64,000 nt of DNA from NCBI GenBank assembly GCA_009783695.1, contig WRCY01000003.1, positions 27,512 to 91,511 on the forward strand. The letters run 5' to 3'. The position numbers were made by a program, and so were the translations under genes. The notes beneath the pieces are model-generated. The model had not been told where the DNA came from. It searched no databases and worked only from the letters and a program-made list of their open reading frames with translations. Source of the DNA: Oscillospiraceae bacterium. GTDB taxonomy: Bacteria; Bacillota; Clostridia; Oscillospirales; Ruminococcaceae. This document shows positions 44,628 to 53,427 of this stretch, piece after piece; the stretch's first letter is position 1; each line of letters starts with the position of its first letter.

Positions 44628-44999
44628 ATGAATTGGAGTTTTATTTTTGCAACGGTTGTAACGGGGCTTGCTGTAGTTTTCGCAGTATTGATTTTCCTGA
44701 TTGTTTTACTTAAAATAATGGGAAGATTATTATCCGCAAAGCCTCGTAAAAAGCCTGCCCCCATGCAAATAATGCCGCGGAAAGATTCATTTAAGTTAGT
44801 TGCGCCGGCAAGGCCCGTAACGGTTTTGAAGCCTGTGCCGCGTGTTGACGAATTGCAGGTAATTGCAGTCATAACAGCGGCAATTCATGCATACGGCGAA
44901 CAGGCAGGCAAGCGGCTGCGAATTGTTGATGTTAAAAAACGCGAACTAAACACGCGCAGCGCATGGGGAAACATGGGCGTGATTGAAAGCATGAGATGA
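44628..44999 (+). CDS. Sodium-pump decarboxylase gamma-like subunit (OadG family)
   Basis: A 123-residue protein with one N-terminal membrane helix (FIFATVVTGLAVVFAVLIFLIVLLKIMG) and a basic, Pro-rich tail ending in a helix (DELQVIAVITAAIHAYG), as in the OadG/MmdD gamma/delta subunits, which hold the beta subunit and the biotin-carrying subunits together. The beta subunit gene follows after two R1 copies. OadG proteins are short and poorly conserved; the call rests on the G-L-x-V-V-F helix and the neighbour. Confidence 0.75.
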   Translation: MNWSFIFATVVTGLAVVFAVLIFLIVLLKIMGRLLSAKPRKKPAPMQIMPRKDSFKLVAPARPVTVLKPVPRVDELQVIAVITAAIHAYGEQAGKRLRIVDVKKRELNTRSAWGNMGVIESMR

Positions 45000-45161
45000 A
45001 AAGTTTGAAAATAAACACAATTGAGTTGGGAAAGCGACACTTTTCATTCTTTGTTAGCGAAGAAAGGGCTTAATAAAAATAAACATGAGAATAAAATGAA
45101 CTATATCGGGGAAAACGATACTTTATCATTCTTTGTTAGCGAAGAAAGGACTTATTGAAAC
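45000..45161 (+). repeat. R1 repeat, two tandem copies before oadB
   Basis: Copy 1 begins AAGTTTGAAAATAAACACAATTG and runs to GCGAAGAAAGGGCTTAATAAAAA; copy 2 has ATCGGGGAAAACGATAC, TTTATCATTC and GCGAAGAAAGGACTTATTG before ATG 45162. Hairpins are weak but the SD module is intact in both. Confidence 0.82.
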
Positions 45162-46331
45162 ATGGACGTATTTATTGAATCGATGAAGGGCTTGTGGGAG
45201 AAGTCGGGCTTCGTGAACGGAACGTGGCTTGACCTTGTTATGCTCATAGTTTCGCTCGTGCTTGTCTACCTTGCAATCGCGAAAAAATACGAGCCGCTCT
45301 TACTTCTGCCGATTGCGGTCGGCATGCTGCTCACAAATATCCCGGGCGGAAACATGTTCCACCCTGAGCTGTTCGCTGGGGAAACAGTGGACTTCGCTCA
45401 GGTGTTAAGTTCAGGCGGGCTGCTTGATTTGCTGTATCTCGGCGTTAAGCTTCAGCTTTTCCCGCTGCTTATATTCTTCGGCGTAGGCTGCATGACCGAC
45501 TTCGGGCCGCTGATTGCGAACCCGTCGAGCCTTCTGCTCGGCGCGGCGGCGCAGGCGGGGATTTTTATAACTTTCATCGGTGCGTTCGCGCTCGGGTTCC
45601 CCGCGGGTGAAGCCGCGTCAATCGCGATGATAGGCAGCGCGGACGGCCCGACGACGATATGGCTCGCGACGCGCCTCGCGCCTGAAATGCTCGGCTCGAT
45701 TGCAATCGCGGCATATTCATACATGGCGCTCATTCCCGTAATACAACCGCCCATCATGAAGCTGCTCACCACAAAAAAAGAGCGGGTCGTGCGCATGGCG
45801 CAGCTCCGCTTTGTATCAAAGAAAGAACGGATTTTCTTCCCTGTTATTGTTACAATTATCGTCGGTTTTTTAATTCCCGATGCGCTCGGGCTCGTGGGTA
45901 TGCTAATGCTCGGCAACTTGTTTAAAGAAAGCGGCGTGGTTGACCGGTTGGTGAAAACCTCGCAGAACGAGCTGATGAACGTGGTTATAATCATGCTCGG
46001 CATGGCGGTGGGCGCAACTGCGAAAGCCGAGAATTTCCTTAACGTCAGAACACTTATGATTATCGGGCTCGGGCTCGTGGCGTTTATGCTCGGGACGGCG
46101 TGCGGCGTGCTTTTCGGGAAGCTGATGTGCCTGTTTGGCAAGAAAAAGACAAACCCGCTGATTGGCTCGGCGGGCGTAAGCGCGCTGCCGATGGCGGCGC
46201 GAGTCACACAGAGAATCGGGCAGGAAGCCGACCCGAATAATCATCTGTTGATGCATGCGATGGGACCGACGGTGTCGGCGATTATCGGGAGCGCGGTGGC
46301 GGCGGGGATTTTGTTTAGTTTGTTTGGATAA
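45162..46331 (+). CDS. Sodium ion-translocating decarboxylase beta subunit
   Basis: The beta subunit (OadB/MmdB/GcdB) decarboxylates carboxybiotin and pumps sodium ions out of the cell. The 389-residue, about 11-helix protein has FFGVGCMTDFGPLIANP, FIGAFALGFPAGEAASIAMIGSADGPTTIW (the Asp/Ser ion site), and GSAGVSALPMAARVTQRIGQEADPNNHLLMHAMGPTVSAIIGSAVAAG, all typical. With the gamma subunit it forms the membrane part; alpha carboxyltransferase and biotin carrier genes are not in the window, so the substrate (oxaloacetate, methylmalonyl-CoA or glutaconyl-CoA) is open. Confidence 0.92.
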   Translation: MDVFIESMKGLWEKSGFVNGTWLDLVMLIVSLVLVYLAIAKKYEPLLLLPIAVGMLLTNIPGGNMFHPELFAGETVDFAQVLSSGGLLDLLYLGVKLQLFPLLIFFGVGCMTDFGPLIANPSSLLLGAAAQAGIFITFIGAFALGFPAGEAASIAMIGSADGPTTIWLATRLAPEMLGSIAIAAYSYMALIPVIQPPIMKLLTTKKERVVRMAQLRFVSKKERIFFPVIVTIIVGFLIPDALGLVGMLMLGNLFKESGVVDRLVKTSQNELMNVVIIMLGMAVGATAKAENFLNVRTLMIIGLGLVAFMLGTACGVLFGKLMCLFGKKKTNPLIGSAGVSALPMAARVTQRIGQEADPNNHLLMHAMGPTVSAIIGSAVAAGILFSLFG

Positions 46332-46343
46332 CAGGCAATTAAA

Positions 46344-47159
46344 TCACGGTTTTCTTGCCATATACAATTGAAAAACATAATCTTTTTTATATTCGCCGTA
46401 CTTGTTTATAATTTCTCTTACACCCGCATATAAAGCCGTCCTATCGCTTTCGGGCAGACTTCTGTGGTCGGAAAGCGTGTCAAGAAAAGTTAAGTACTCA
46501 TCTGCGCTGTATGTTTGCTGTGCGTCATACAGTTTCATCGAAATGTCCGTGAAACCGTATGTTTTTAAGTCCTCGAACCCGAATCCGCGCAGGATTTCAA
46601 CCGGTTCTAAATATTTCTCGCGTGATAATTTAATTGGTTTTTTATACGGCTTGTGATAATATTTTTTATAGATTTCCTGCAGCTCTTCATAAATAATATT
46701 TCCATCAGTGTGAATAACATTATAACGGAATAATGCAAACGCTCCGCCGCTTTTTAATATCCGGAAAGCTTTCGGGCATCCGATTTCTGTATCAACCCAA
46801 TGGAAAGCGGATGCGGCGTAAACCAAGTCATAAACATCGTTTTCGAGCACAGCGTTCTCAAAATCTGAAGTGATTGCATTAAAATTATTATATCCTTTAA
46901 ATTTTGACAGCAGAAATTGCGTCATATTTTCGCCGAGCTCAACGGCGGTTACACCGAAGCCTGCGCCGAGAAAAGGCGCAGTTGCTTTTCCTGTACCCGC
47001 GCCGATTTCGAGGGCATTTTTGCCTTTTGAATACGATATAATATCACTAAACAATTCATCTGGATATTCAGGCCGGATTTTATCATATGCTTCGACAATT
47101 TCATCGAAGTGAACCCGTCTTTCGCGCTCCCGGCCTTTGCTGAATTCTGCTTTATTCAT
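46344..47159 (-). CDS. Class I SAM-dependent methyltransferase
   Basis: A 271-residue cytosolic protein with the Rossmann SAM motif ALEIGAGTGKATAPFLGAGFGVTAVELGENM (motif I EIGAGTGK), an acidic VYAASAFHWVDTEIG region (motif III/IV), and a C-terminal helical part. It matches the type 11/UbiE-like methyltransferases; substrate unknown. It is the last gene of a minus-strand operon, overlapping the upstream ApgM-type gene by 8 bases. Confidence 0.85.
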   Translation of the reverse strand: MNKAEFSKGRERERRVHFDEIVEAYDKIRPEYPDELFSDIISYSKGKNALEIGAGTGKATAPFLGAGFGVTAVELGENMTQFLLSKFKGYNNFNAITSDFENAVLENDVYDLVYAASAFHWVDTEIGCPKAFRILKSGGAFALFRYNVIHTDGNIIYEELQEIYKKYYHKPYKKPIKLSREKYLEPVEILRGFGFEDLKTYGFTDISMKLYDAQQTYSADEYLTFLDTLSDHRSLPESDRTALYAGVREIINKYGEYKKDYVFQLYMARKP

Positions 47160-48351
47160 CGAGAAATTTCTCCATTAATGTATGTCCGATTTTAATGAAA
47201 TTCCCGCTCGCTTTCGCGGTTTCTTCAGTGAAAGTCTTCGCTCCTTTTATAGGTGAACTCCCCCCGCAGGGGGTATTGCCGCCGGAGGCACTCCGGTCGT
47301 AAATTAAATATGGCACGGGGTCGTTTGTGTGCGTGCGGAGCGAAAGCGGTGTGGCGTGGTCGGGGCAGATTAAAATTTTAATTTTCTCATCTTTAAAAGC
47401 TTCTAAAAACGGTGCTAAAACAAGCTCGTCTATAAGCTCGAGCGCCTTGATTTTTCCCTCAACTTCTCCCCTGTGACCGCATTCGTCGGGCGCCTCGATG
47501 TGCAGATAAACGAGGTCTGCACCTGACTTTAAGGCGTTAATAGCGGCATTTGATTTTCCTGTGAAGTTGGTGTCGAGATAACCTGTCGCGCCGGGCACGC
47601 TGATAACGTCCATGCCTGTAAATTTTCCTATGCCTTTGAGTAAATCCACCGCCGAAATCATGGCGGCTTTTTTATTATACTTGTCGCTGAATAAAGGCAA
47701 ATCGCGGCTTTTGCCCTCGCCCCAAAGCCAAATGGAATTCGCCTGTTTACTTTTAAGAAGCTTGTACGATTTTTGCATAAGAGCAAGCAATTCAGCGTTG
47801 TTTTCGTTGACTTCAATGCAGTCGCCGACCCGCCTTCCCGTAATATCGTGAGGAGGAATTATGTTTAAATTCAGCTTGCCGTTTTTCCAGATTAAACAGT
47901 GCCGGTATTGAATTCCTGTGTAAAATTTAAACTGCTCGCTGCCCAAATTTGTGTTCACCAGCGCAATTAATTCCGCTGCTTCATCGGTGTGAATATCATC
48001 GGCGCAATAGCTTAACATGACGGCGTCACGGAAATCATCAGCGTCCGATAACTTAACAAGATTGCACCGAATTGCAACATCGCTCGACGCGAGTTTGATT
48101 CCCATGCTCGCAGCCTCATAAGGCGAACGCCCCGAGTAATAAAGCTCGGGGTCGTAGCCGAGGATTGACAGATTTGCAACGTCACTGCCGGGCTTCATAT
48201 GGTCTTGCACGGTCTTCACCAGACCAAGCTCCGATACGGCGGCGAGCCTGTCCATTGCGGGCTTTTTCGCGGCCTGCATAGGCGTTATGCCGCCGAGTTT
48301 TTCTATGGGATAATCGGACATACCGTCACATAAAAGAACGAGATATTTCAT
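47152..48351 (-). CDS. Archaeal-type cofactor-independent phosphoglycerate mutase (ApgM)
   Basis: A 399-residue alkaline-phosphatase-superfamily enzyme of the ApgM type, which interconverts 3- and 2-phosphoglycerate; related members act in other phosphomutase or phosphonopyruvate-like reactions. It has YLVLLCDGMSDYP, GSDVANLSILGYDP (phosphoserine region), PPHDITG, HIEAPDECGHRGE and CPDHATPLSLRTHTNDPVPYLIY. The start at 48351 (TTTGGAGAAG upstream) fits the family N-terminus; it overlaps the RluA gene by 26 bases. A classical GpmI is also present (14265-15836). Confidence 0.88.
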   Translation of the reverse strand: MKYLVLLCDGMSDYPIEKLGGITPMQAAKKPAMDRLAAVSELGLVKTVQDHMKPGSDVANLSILGYDPELYYSGRSPYEAASMGIKLASSDVAIRCNLVKLSDADDFRDAVMLSYCADDIHTDEAAELIALVNTNLGSEQFKFYTGIQYRHCLIWKNGKLNLNIIPPHDITGRRVGDCIEVNENNAELLALMQKSYKLLKSKQANSIWLWGEGKSRDLPLFSDKYNKKAAMISAVDLLKGIGKFTGMDVISVPGATGYLDTNFTGKSNAAINALKSGADLVYLHIEAPDECGHRGEVEGKIKALELIDELVLAPFLEAFKDEKIKILICPDHATPLSLRTHTNDPVPYLIYDRSASGGNTPCGGSSPIKGAKTFTEETAKASGNFIKIGHTLMEKFLDE

Positions 48352-49285
48352 AATACTTCTCCAAAAACCAAATGTTTTCCGCTTCAAATTCGCGGCCTTT
48401 CAGGTATTCTAAAATCCCCGCGTCTGAATTAAAATCAAAGCGTAATTTATAGCTGTAAAGCGCTTGATATTTAAACTCCTTTGACGGTTTGCCGTACTTC
48501 CCGTCGCCGAGCAGCGGATGCCCGATAAACGCCATGTGTGCGCGGATTTGATGCGTTCTGCCGGTCAGCAGATTAACCTCTAAAAGTGAGTGGTTTTTAC
48601 CGCTGTCAAGCACGCGGTATGCGGTTTTAATTATCTTTGAACCCGGTGTTTTTTTAGCAATAATTTTAACCTTATTCTGCTCGGGAAATTTCTCGAGCTC
48701 GGCGGTTAACGTGCCGGATTTTTTACCCGCCGGAAACACGCCGTGAACGGCGCAGAGATAAAGTTTTGTAAGCTCGCGGTCTTTTAATTTCTGCGAGATT
48801 ATGCGAAGGCTTTGCGCATTTTTTGCGGCGATAACAATGCCGCCCGTGTTGCGGTCGATACGGTTGCATAAAGACGGACGAAAGCTTAATTCGTTTTCGG
48901 GCGTATATTCGCTGGTGCTTTGTAAGTACAGCAAAACACGATTAATCAGCGTATCAGGCGAGTTTTCGTTATCCTCGTGAACGGGTAAACCCACAGGCTT
49001 GTCCAGTATTAAAAGATTCTCGTCCTCATAAATAATTTTTAAATCGCGCGGAATTTCATACGAAATTGAATGTGTTTTTCCGGAAAGAAGCTCGTCCATA
49101 TAAAGACGGACAACATCGTTTTTCTTTAGGCGGTAGTCTGCGTTTTCACGCCTGCCGTTTACTTTTATGCGGTTTTTGCGGAGCGCGCTTTGGATAATCC
49201 CCTGGCTTAAAGAGGGGAAAGATTTCGCTAAAAATCTGTCAAGCCGCTGCCCCGAATCGTTTTTGTTAACTATTATATCGCGCAT
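48326..49285 (-). CDS. RluA family pseudouridine synthase
   Basis: A 319-residue enzyme that isomerises uridine in rRNA or tRNA. It has an N-terminal S4 RNA-binding domain (GQRLDRFLAKSFPSLSQGIIQSALRKNRIKVNG), a linker, then the catalytic domain with DKPVGLPVHEDN, the active-site Asp in NRIDRNTGGIVIAAKN, and LLTGRTHQIRAHMAFIGHPLLGDGKYG. It is similar to the RluC/RluD group, but the target base is not inferable. It abuts the small gene upstream and overlaps apgM downstream. Confidence 0.9.
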   Translation of the reverse strand: MRDIIVNKNDSGQRLDRFLAKSFPSLSQGIIQSALRKNRIKVNGRRENADYRLKKNDVVRLYMDELLSGKTHSISYEIPRDLKIIYEDENLLILDKPVGLPVHEDNENSPDTLINRVLLYLQSTSEYTPENELSFRPSLCNRIDRNTGGIVIAAKNAQSLRIISQKLKDRELTKLYLCAVHGVFPAGKKSGTLTAELEKFPEQNKVKIIAKKTPGSKIIKTAYRVLDSGKNHSLLEVNLLTGRTHQIRAHMAFIGHPLLGDGKYGKPSKEFKYQALYSYKLRFDFNSDAGILEYLKGREFEAENIWFLEKYYEISRSFM

Positions 49286-49488
49286 TATTTCTGAATCCGC
49301 AGGAAGCCGTGGCTCTCAAAATGTGAGCAGACACGGTTAAAAAAATCATTGAAATTATTACAGTCCGAGCTCATATCCGGCAATGTTTTTTTAGCTTTAT
49401 CGAACTCGGAAAATTCGCTGTCGCCCATGAACCAAATCTGATTTTTCCATGTGCCGAAACTGATGGTAACTATGAATGATTTTTTCAC
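49285..49488 (-). CDS. Small hypothetical protein coupled to ddl
   Basis: A 67-residue protein starting MKKSFIVTISFGTWKNQIWFMGD. Its ATG overlaps the ddl stop (ATGA, 4 bases) and its end meets the RluA start, so it looks like a genuine translationally coupled gene rather than chance. No membrane helix or known motif is evident. Function unknown. Confidence 0.6.
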   Translation of the reverse strand: MKKSFIVTISFGTWKNQIWFMGDSEFSEFDKAKKTLPDMSSDCNNFNDFFNRVCSHFESHGFLRIQK

Positions 49489-50663
49489 GTCTTGCTTCCT
49501 TTCGCGCCAAGTTTTGCATCGGATAAAATATTAGTTTCAAACGAGAAGTTTACGGCTTTGTTTTCGCGCTCACGCTTCAAGGCGAGTGTTATTAATCTGT
49601 CGAGCAATTCAGGGTATTTTACACCGGCCGGCTCCCATAAATAAAACGCCAAGCTGCCGGGCACCGTGTTTATTTCATTATAGAATAATTCGTTGTTTTT
49701 ATCGTCGTAAAGGAAGTCGATTCGCGCGATTCCCGAGCAGCCGAGAGCACGGAATGATTTGACTGCGAGCATGCGGATTTTCTCACGCAGTTCGCCGGGA
49801 ATATCCGCAGGGATTTTTCGTGAAAGCGACGCCATGCCTGTGCTTTTTCCGCCTTTGGAATTGCTCTTATATTTATCATCGTAGCTTAAAATTTCATCGC
49901 GCGCAATCGGTTCCTCACACTCGCTCGCCTCTGCGCTGTCCTTGTCGCCGAGCACGGATACGTTAATCTCGCGCAGGTTTTGCACGGCGCGTTCCGCAAT
50001 GATTTCACCGCTGAAAAGGAAGCCGAACTCAAGCGCTTCTTCGCAGCTTTTAATATCGTCCGCGATTTTAATTCCCACGCTTGAGCCGAGGTTTACCGGC
50101 TTTATAACGGCGGGAAAACCGATTTTACTTTGGATGGTTTTGAGTGTTGTGTCAGCGTCAGCGAAGAATTCGGAAGCCGTGATTTTCACGCAGTCGAGCA
50201 CGGGAATTCCCTCATGACGGAGCAGGATTTTCTGCGTGAATTTATTCATGCCGACTGACGCGGAAAGCACGTCGCATCCAACATAAGGTATACCGAGAAA
50301 CTCAAGCAAGCCCTGTAATGCGCCGTCTTCGACATAGGTTCCGTGACCGAGCGGAAACGCGACGTCAATTTCGGAAATTATTTTTTTGGCGAAGCCTGCG
50401 GGGTATTTAACCAGCACAGTTTTATTACCATCACGTACGGGAATCACGCGTATGCTCTGCCTTTTCAGCGTTGCAATGTCGGCGTACGACTCGATTCTGC
50501 CGGTTATAATTCCGGTGTACATACAATTATTTTTATCGATGTAAACAGGGATTATATCGTACTTTTTTACATCAAGCGAATGAATTGCCTGTAGCGCGGT
50601 AATAACGGAAACCTCGTGTTCAACACTCTTTCCGCCGAAAAAAACAGCTAATTTTATCTTCAT
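49485..50663 (-). CDS. ddl: D-alanine--D-alanine ligase
   Basis: Ddl makes D-Ala-D-Ala for the peptidoglycan stem. From ATG 50663 the product is 392 residues with FFGGKSVEHEVSVITALQA, the ATP-grasp core VIKPVNLGSSVGIKIAD, GIARIDFLYDD and the metal-binding NEINTVPGSLAFYLWE. The omega-loop region (SYDDKYKSNSKGGKSTG) has Tyr near the position seen in D-Ala-D-Ala rather than D-Ala-D-Lac ligases, but this is a visual judgement. It lies next to a MurF-like ligase, the enzyme that uses its product. Its SD lies in R1. Confidence 0.93.
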   Translation of the reverse strand: MKIKLAVFFGGKSVEHEVSVITALQAIHSLDVKKYDIIPVYIDKNNCMYTGIITGRIESYADIATLKRQSIRVIPVRDGNKTVLVKYPAGFAKKIISEIDVAFPLGHGTYVEDGALQGLLEFLGIPYVGCDVLSASVGMNKFTQKILLRHEGIPVLDCVKITASEFFADADTTLKTIQSKIGFPAVIKPVNLGSSVGIKIADDIKSCEEALEFGFLFSGEIIAERAVQNLREINVSVLGDKDSAEASECEEPIARDEILSYDDKYKSNSKGGKSTGMASLSRKIPADIPGELREKIRMLAVKSFRALGCSGIARIDFLYDDKNNELFYNEINTVPGSLAFYLWEPAGVKYPELLDRLITLALKRERENKAVNFSFETNILSDAKLGAKGSKT

Positions 50664-50770
50664 ATTTTCACTAAGTCCTTTCTTCACAAGCGGGGAATAA
50701 AAAGTTTCATTTTCCCCGATTCAATTATATTCATTTTAAAACTTATTTTCACTAAGTCCTTTCTTCATAA
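50664..50770 (-). repeat. R1 repeat, two copies before ddl (minus strand)
   Basis: Read on the minus strand: TATGAAGAAAGGACTTAGTG, AAGTTTTAAAATGAATA, ATTGAATCGGGGAAAATG, then CTTGTGAAGAAAGGACTTAG and the ddl ATG. Orientation follows the gene, showing that R1 tracks gene direction rather than chromosome strand. Confidence 0.85.
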
Positions 50771-50819
50771 AATTGCGGTGGTATGGGCTGGTGCTGCTTT
50801 AGCGGCAGAACCCCCATTT

Positions 50820-52388
50820 CTAATAATTATCCGGTAAATCATTTTCGAGCAGAATTATTTTCTTTTTATCAGTTTCAATCGAATAAACAAATTTAAGTCC
50901 TTCGCCTAATGTTTTAAAGATGTTGATTTTATCATCGGGGAAGCCGCTTTCACGCAGTCCCGCTTTTATCGGCACGCTCTGCTTTTCGCCGATGAGCACT
51001 GCATAATCGCAGCAGTCTGCAGCATGGGCGCCGAAGCTTTTATTAAGCTCATACTCCTTTTCTCCGAGCTCAATCATGCCGGGAGTCACGAGTATTTTCA
51101 AACCGGAAAATTGCTTAAGGACATCCAGCGCGCCGCTTGCGCCTACGGGATTTGAATTAAACGCGTCGTCAATGATAATATCGTCACCTTTATTAATAAT
51201 TTGCATACGGTGCGGGACGGGCTCAAGCCGCTTTACAGGAAGCACTAAATCTTTTAGTTCAATGCCGAGTCTGTGCGCGACAGCGATTGCCCCTGTTATA
51301 TTTTGTACGTTGTGCGCGCCGAGCAGCCGCGTTTCAAACCTCACGCCGCTGACGGTGAAAGAAGTGCCGCGCTCGGAAACGCTTATATCACAGGCGCAGT
51401 AGTCCTTGTTTCCCGCGATTAAACCGTAGCGGATTATATTCTTGTCAATCTTGCGGCTTGCGATATGCTCGTTGTCGTAGTTGAGGAAAACCATGCCGTC
51501 GAGCTCGGAAATACAATTCACAATCTCGAACTTCTCGTTGATTATATTTTCGAGCGTTTTCATGGTTTCTAAATGCTGCGGGCCGATTGAGGTGAGCACT
51601 GAATGTTTGGGTTTGACGATTTCGCAGATTTCTTTTATGTCGCCGAGCCATTTCAGCCCCATTTCGCAGATGAAAATCTCGTGCGTTGCCTTGAGGTCGC
51701 CCCGTATGGTTTTGACCACGCCGAGCGTCGTATTGAAGCTTTCGGGGGTCATTAAGACGTTGTATTTTACGGACAATAGCTTATGAAGAAAAAACTTTGT
51801 CGAGGTCTTGCCGTAGCTGCCGGTAATGCCGATGGTGATTAAGTTTTTATGACTGTTTATAATTCTTTTCGCGTCGTTGATGTAGCGGAGGTTATTTAGT
51901 TTTTCAATGGGGGAGTTGATGATGTTGGCGATGATGGGGAGGAAAATGGAAAGCGGAAAAGGAATAAGAAAAAGCAGAGCAATAAAATCTCCCGATATAT
52001 CACTCAAAAAATAAACCAAAAATATAACTGTCAAACAAACGATGAAAGCCGTAACACACATTCTGATTACGCGCGGTGTATAAACAAGCGGTTTTTTAGC
52101 TTTTTCCCTAACTGTACCTAATAATAGTGAACCGACAAGCGAAATCAAAAACGCTCCCAAAGAACCAAATAAACTATCAAGCCCCATTGTTTCAGTATTG
52201 CGTCCCATAGACCTCATTAACCCGTAAAAACTTATCGCCGATAGCGGAATAAGAGAACTCCAATAAATCCACTTTATTTTTTGTCTGAACCATTTAAATT
52301 GACCTGCCGCTTTATACGAATTTAATTGGAACATGTGCATCGAACGTAAAAAATAAAAAAAGGCACTAACAAATATAATTAGAGTCAT
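50820..52388 (-). CDS. MurF-like Mur ligase with an N-terminal membrane domain
   Basis: A 522-residue protein. The first about 150 residues hold four to five membrane helices (LIIFVSAFFYFL, FGSLGAFLISLVGSLLLG, MCVTAFIVCLTVIFLVYFL, ALLFLIPFPLSIFLPIIANI), replacing the usual soluble MurF N-terminal domain. The Mur ligase core follows: P-loop GITGSYGKTST, EMGLKWLGDI, TSIGPQHLETM, GAHNVQNITGAIAVA and DDAFNSNPVG. The core suggests ligation of D-Ala-D-Ala or a similar group. It overlaps the hydrolase stop by one base (TAATG) and precedes ddl. No other murF is in the window, so it may be the MurF of this organism; that is inference. Confidence 0.85.
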   Translation of the reverse strand: MTLIIFVSAFFYFLRSMHMFQLNSYKAAGQFKWFRQKIKWIYWSSLIPLSAISFYGLMRSMGRNTETMGLDSLFGSLGAFLISLVGSLLLGTVREKAKKPLVYTPRVIRMCVTAFIVCLTVIFLVYFLSDISGDFIALLFLIPFPLSIFLPIIANIINSPIEKLNNLRYINDAKRIINSHKNLITIGITGSYGKTSTKFFLHKLLSVKYNVLMTPESFNTTLGVVKTIRGDLKATHEIFICEMGLKWLGDIKEICEIVKPKHSVLTSIGPQHLETMKTLENIINEKFEIVNCISELDGMVFLNYDNEHIASRKIDKNIIRYGLIAGNKDYCACDISVSERGTSFTVSGVRFETRLLGAHNVQNITGAIAVAHRLGIELKDLVLPVKRLEPVPHRMQIINKGDDIIIDDAFNSNPVGASGALDVLKQFSGLKILVTPGMIELGEKEYELNKSFGAHAADCCDYAVLIGEKQSVPIKAGLRESGFPDDKINIFKTLGEGLKFVYSIETDKKKIILLENDLPDNY

Positions 52389-53143
52389 TATTTCCCGTCC
52401 CCCAAATAAGAATCCAAAATCCGTCCGAACTGCTCCGACCGGTCGAAAAAGGCATAATGACCTGCGTTTTTTATTACTGCAAGCCCCGCATTAGGCATTT
52501 TCGCTTCCATGAGCTTACCGTCGGACAGCGGCGCAGAGTCGTCGTTCTCGCCCCAAATAAGCAACACTTCGCGGTTGACTCCCGGCAGCAGCGGCGTCAA
52601 ATCTTCGTTCACGATTTTAACAAGGCACTGCCTCATAATAGGCGAAGCCGCACGATAGTCCGCAGAACCGCTTCTGCTCTGCAATTTCAACTTCAGGCGC
52701 GGGAACGGCGCGAGAAAAACCTTTCCGGTTTTATAAAAAGCCGTCTTGATTTTCTGTGAAAGGCTTTTACGGGGTTTTATGCCCGCCGCGCCGGTCATGA
52801 CGACTTTTCCGGTGACGGCGTTAAAACCGTCGGCGAGCAGCTTTATAATAATCCGGCAGCCAAGGCTGTGCCCGAAAAGCGTGATATTCTGCAGGTTTAA
52901 GCTTTTACAAAAATTCCGGATGAATTCTGCGTACTCGCCCACACCCCAGGGCTCGGGCGGCTCAGGGGTTTTTCCGAATCCCGGCATGTCGGGCGCGATT
53001 ACACGGAAGCGCGCGGAAAGGCTGTCAATCAGACTGCGGTAAGTTTCGCCGCTGCAGCCCCAGCCGTGAAGCAGCAACAGAACAGGTTTATCCCCGTCTG
53101 TATCAATAAAATTCACTGCTAACTGTCCGGTGTCAATTATCAA
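52388..53143 (-). CDS. Alpha/beta hydrolase
   Basis: A 251-residue soluble alpha/beta hydrolase. It has the oxyanion region LLLHGWGCSGETYRSL, the nucleophile elbow GHSLGCR, a catalytic Asp in WGENDDSAPL and His in NAGHYAFFDR. The TTG start at 53143 is preferred because GGAGGAGG lies 6 bases upstream, matching the family N-terminus better than the ORF extension to 53224. Substrate unknown. It heads the minus-strand operon with MurF-like and ddl genes. Confidence 0.82.
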   Translation of the reverse strand: MIIDTGQLAVNFIDTDGDKPVLLLLHGWGCSGETYRSLIDSLSARFRVIAPDMPGFGKTPEPPEPWGVGEYAEFIRNFCKSLNLQNITLFGHSLGCRIIIKLLADGFNAVTGKVVMTGAAGIKPRKSLSQKIKTAFYKTGKVFLAPFPRLKLKLQSRSGSADYRAASPIMRQCLVKIVNEDLTPLLPGVNREVLLIWGENDDSAPLSDGKLMEAKMPNAGLAVIKNAGHYAFFDRSEQFGRILDSYLGDGK

Positions 53144-53172
53144 CTGCCGCCTCCTCCAATTCTTTCCAAATA

Positions 53173-53202
53173 AGTATAGCATTTTTAGTATATGACTGTC
53201 AA
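53173..53202 (-). promoter_or_regulatory. Promoter of the minus-strand hydrolase-murF-ddl operon
   Basis: On the minus strand, TTGACA (53202-53197), 18-base spacer, TATACT (53178-53173) with a TGC before it. The TTG start at 53143 is about 23 bases downstream of the expected transcription start. Confidence 0.75.
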
Positions 53203-53371
53203 GTAAATAAAATTGCCGAAACACTTGCTATTATAAGAAAAATTTGCTATAATAAAAATATCAATGCAAGCGTTTCACACTTACCGCCGCAATCGCAGCA
53301 GATGATTGAAATTATGTTATAATAGCCTCACCCGTTACCGAAAATAAATTTTTGAACGGGTTCCGAGAACA

Positions 53372-53400
53372 TTGAAACATAACTGCGGTAATGTTATAAT
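53372..53400 (+). promoter_or_regulatory. Promoter of the receiver-kinase unit
   Basis: TTGAAA (53372-53377), 17-base spacer, TG-extended TATAAT (53395-53400). Two further TATAAT words lie upstream at about 53250 and 53320 in the divergent region. Confidence 0.75.
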
Positions 53401-53427
53401 AAAAACTAATATTTCACGGAGGTTTAT

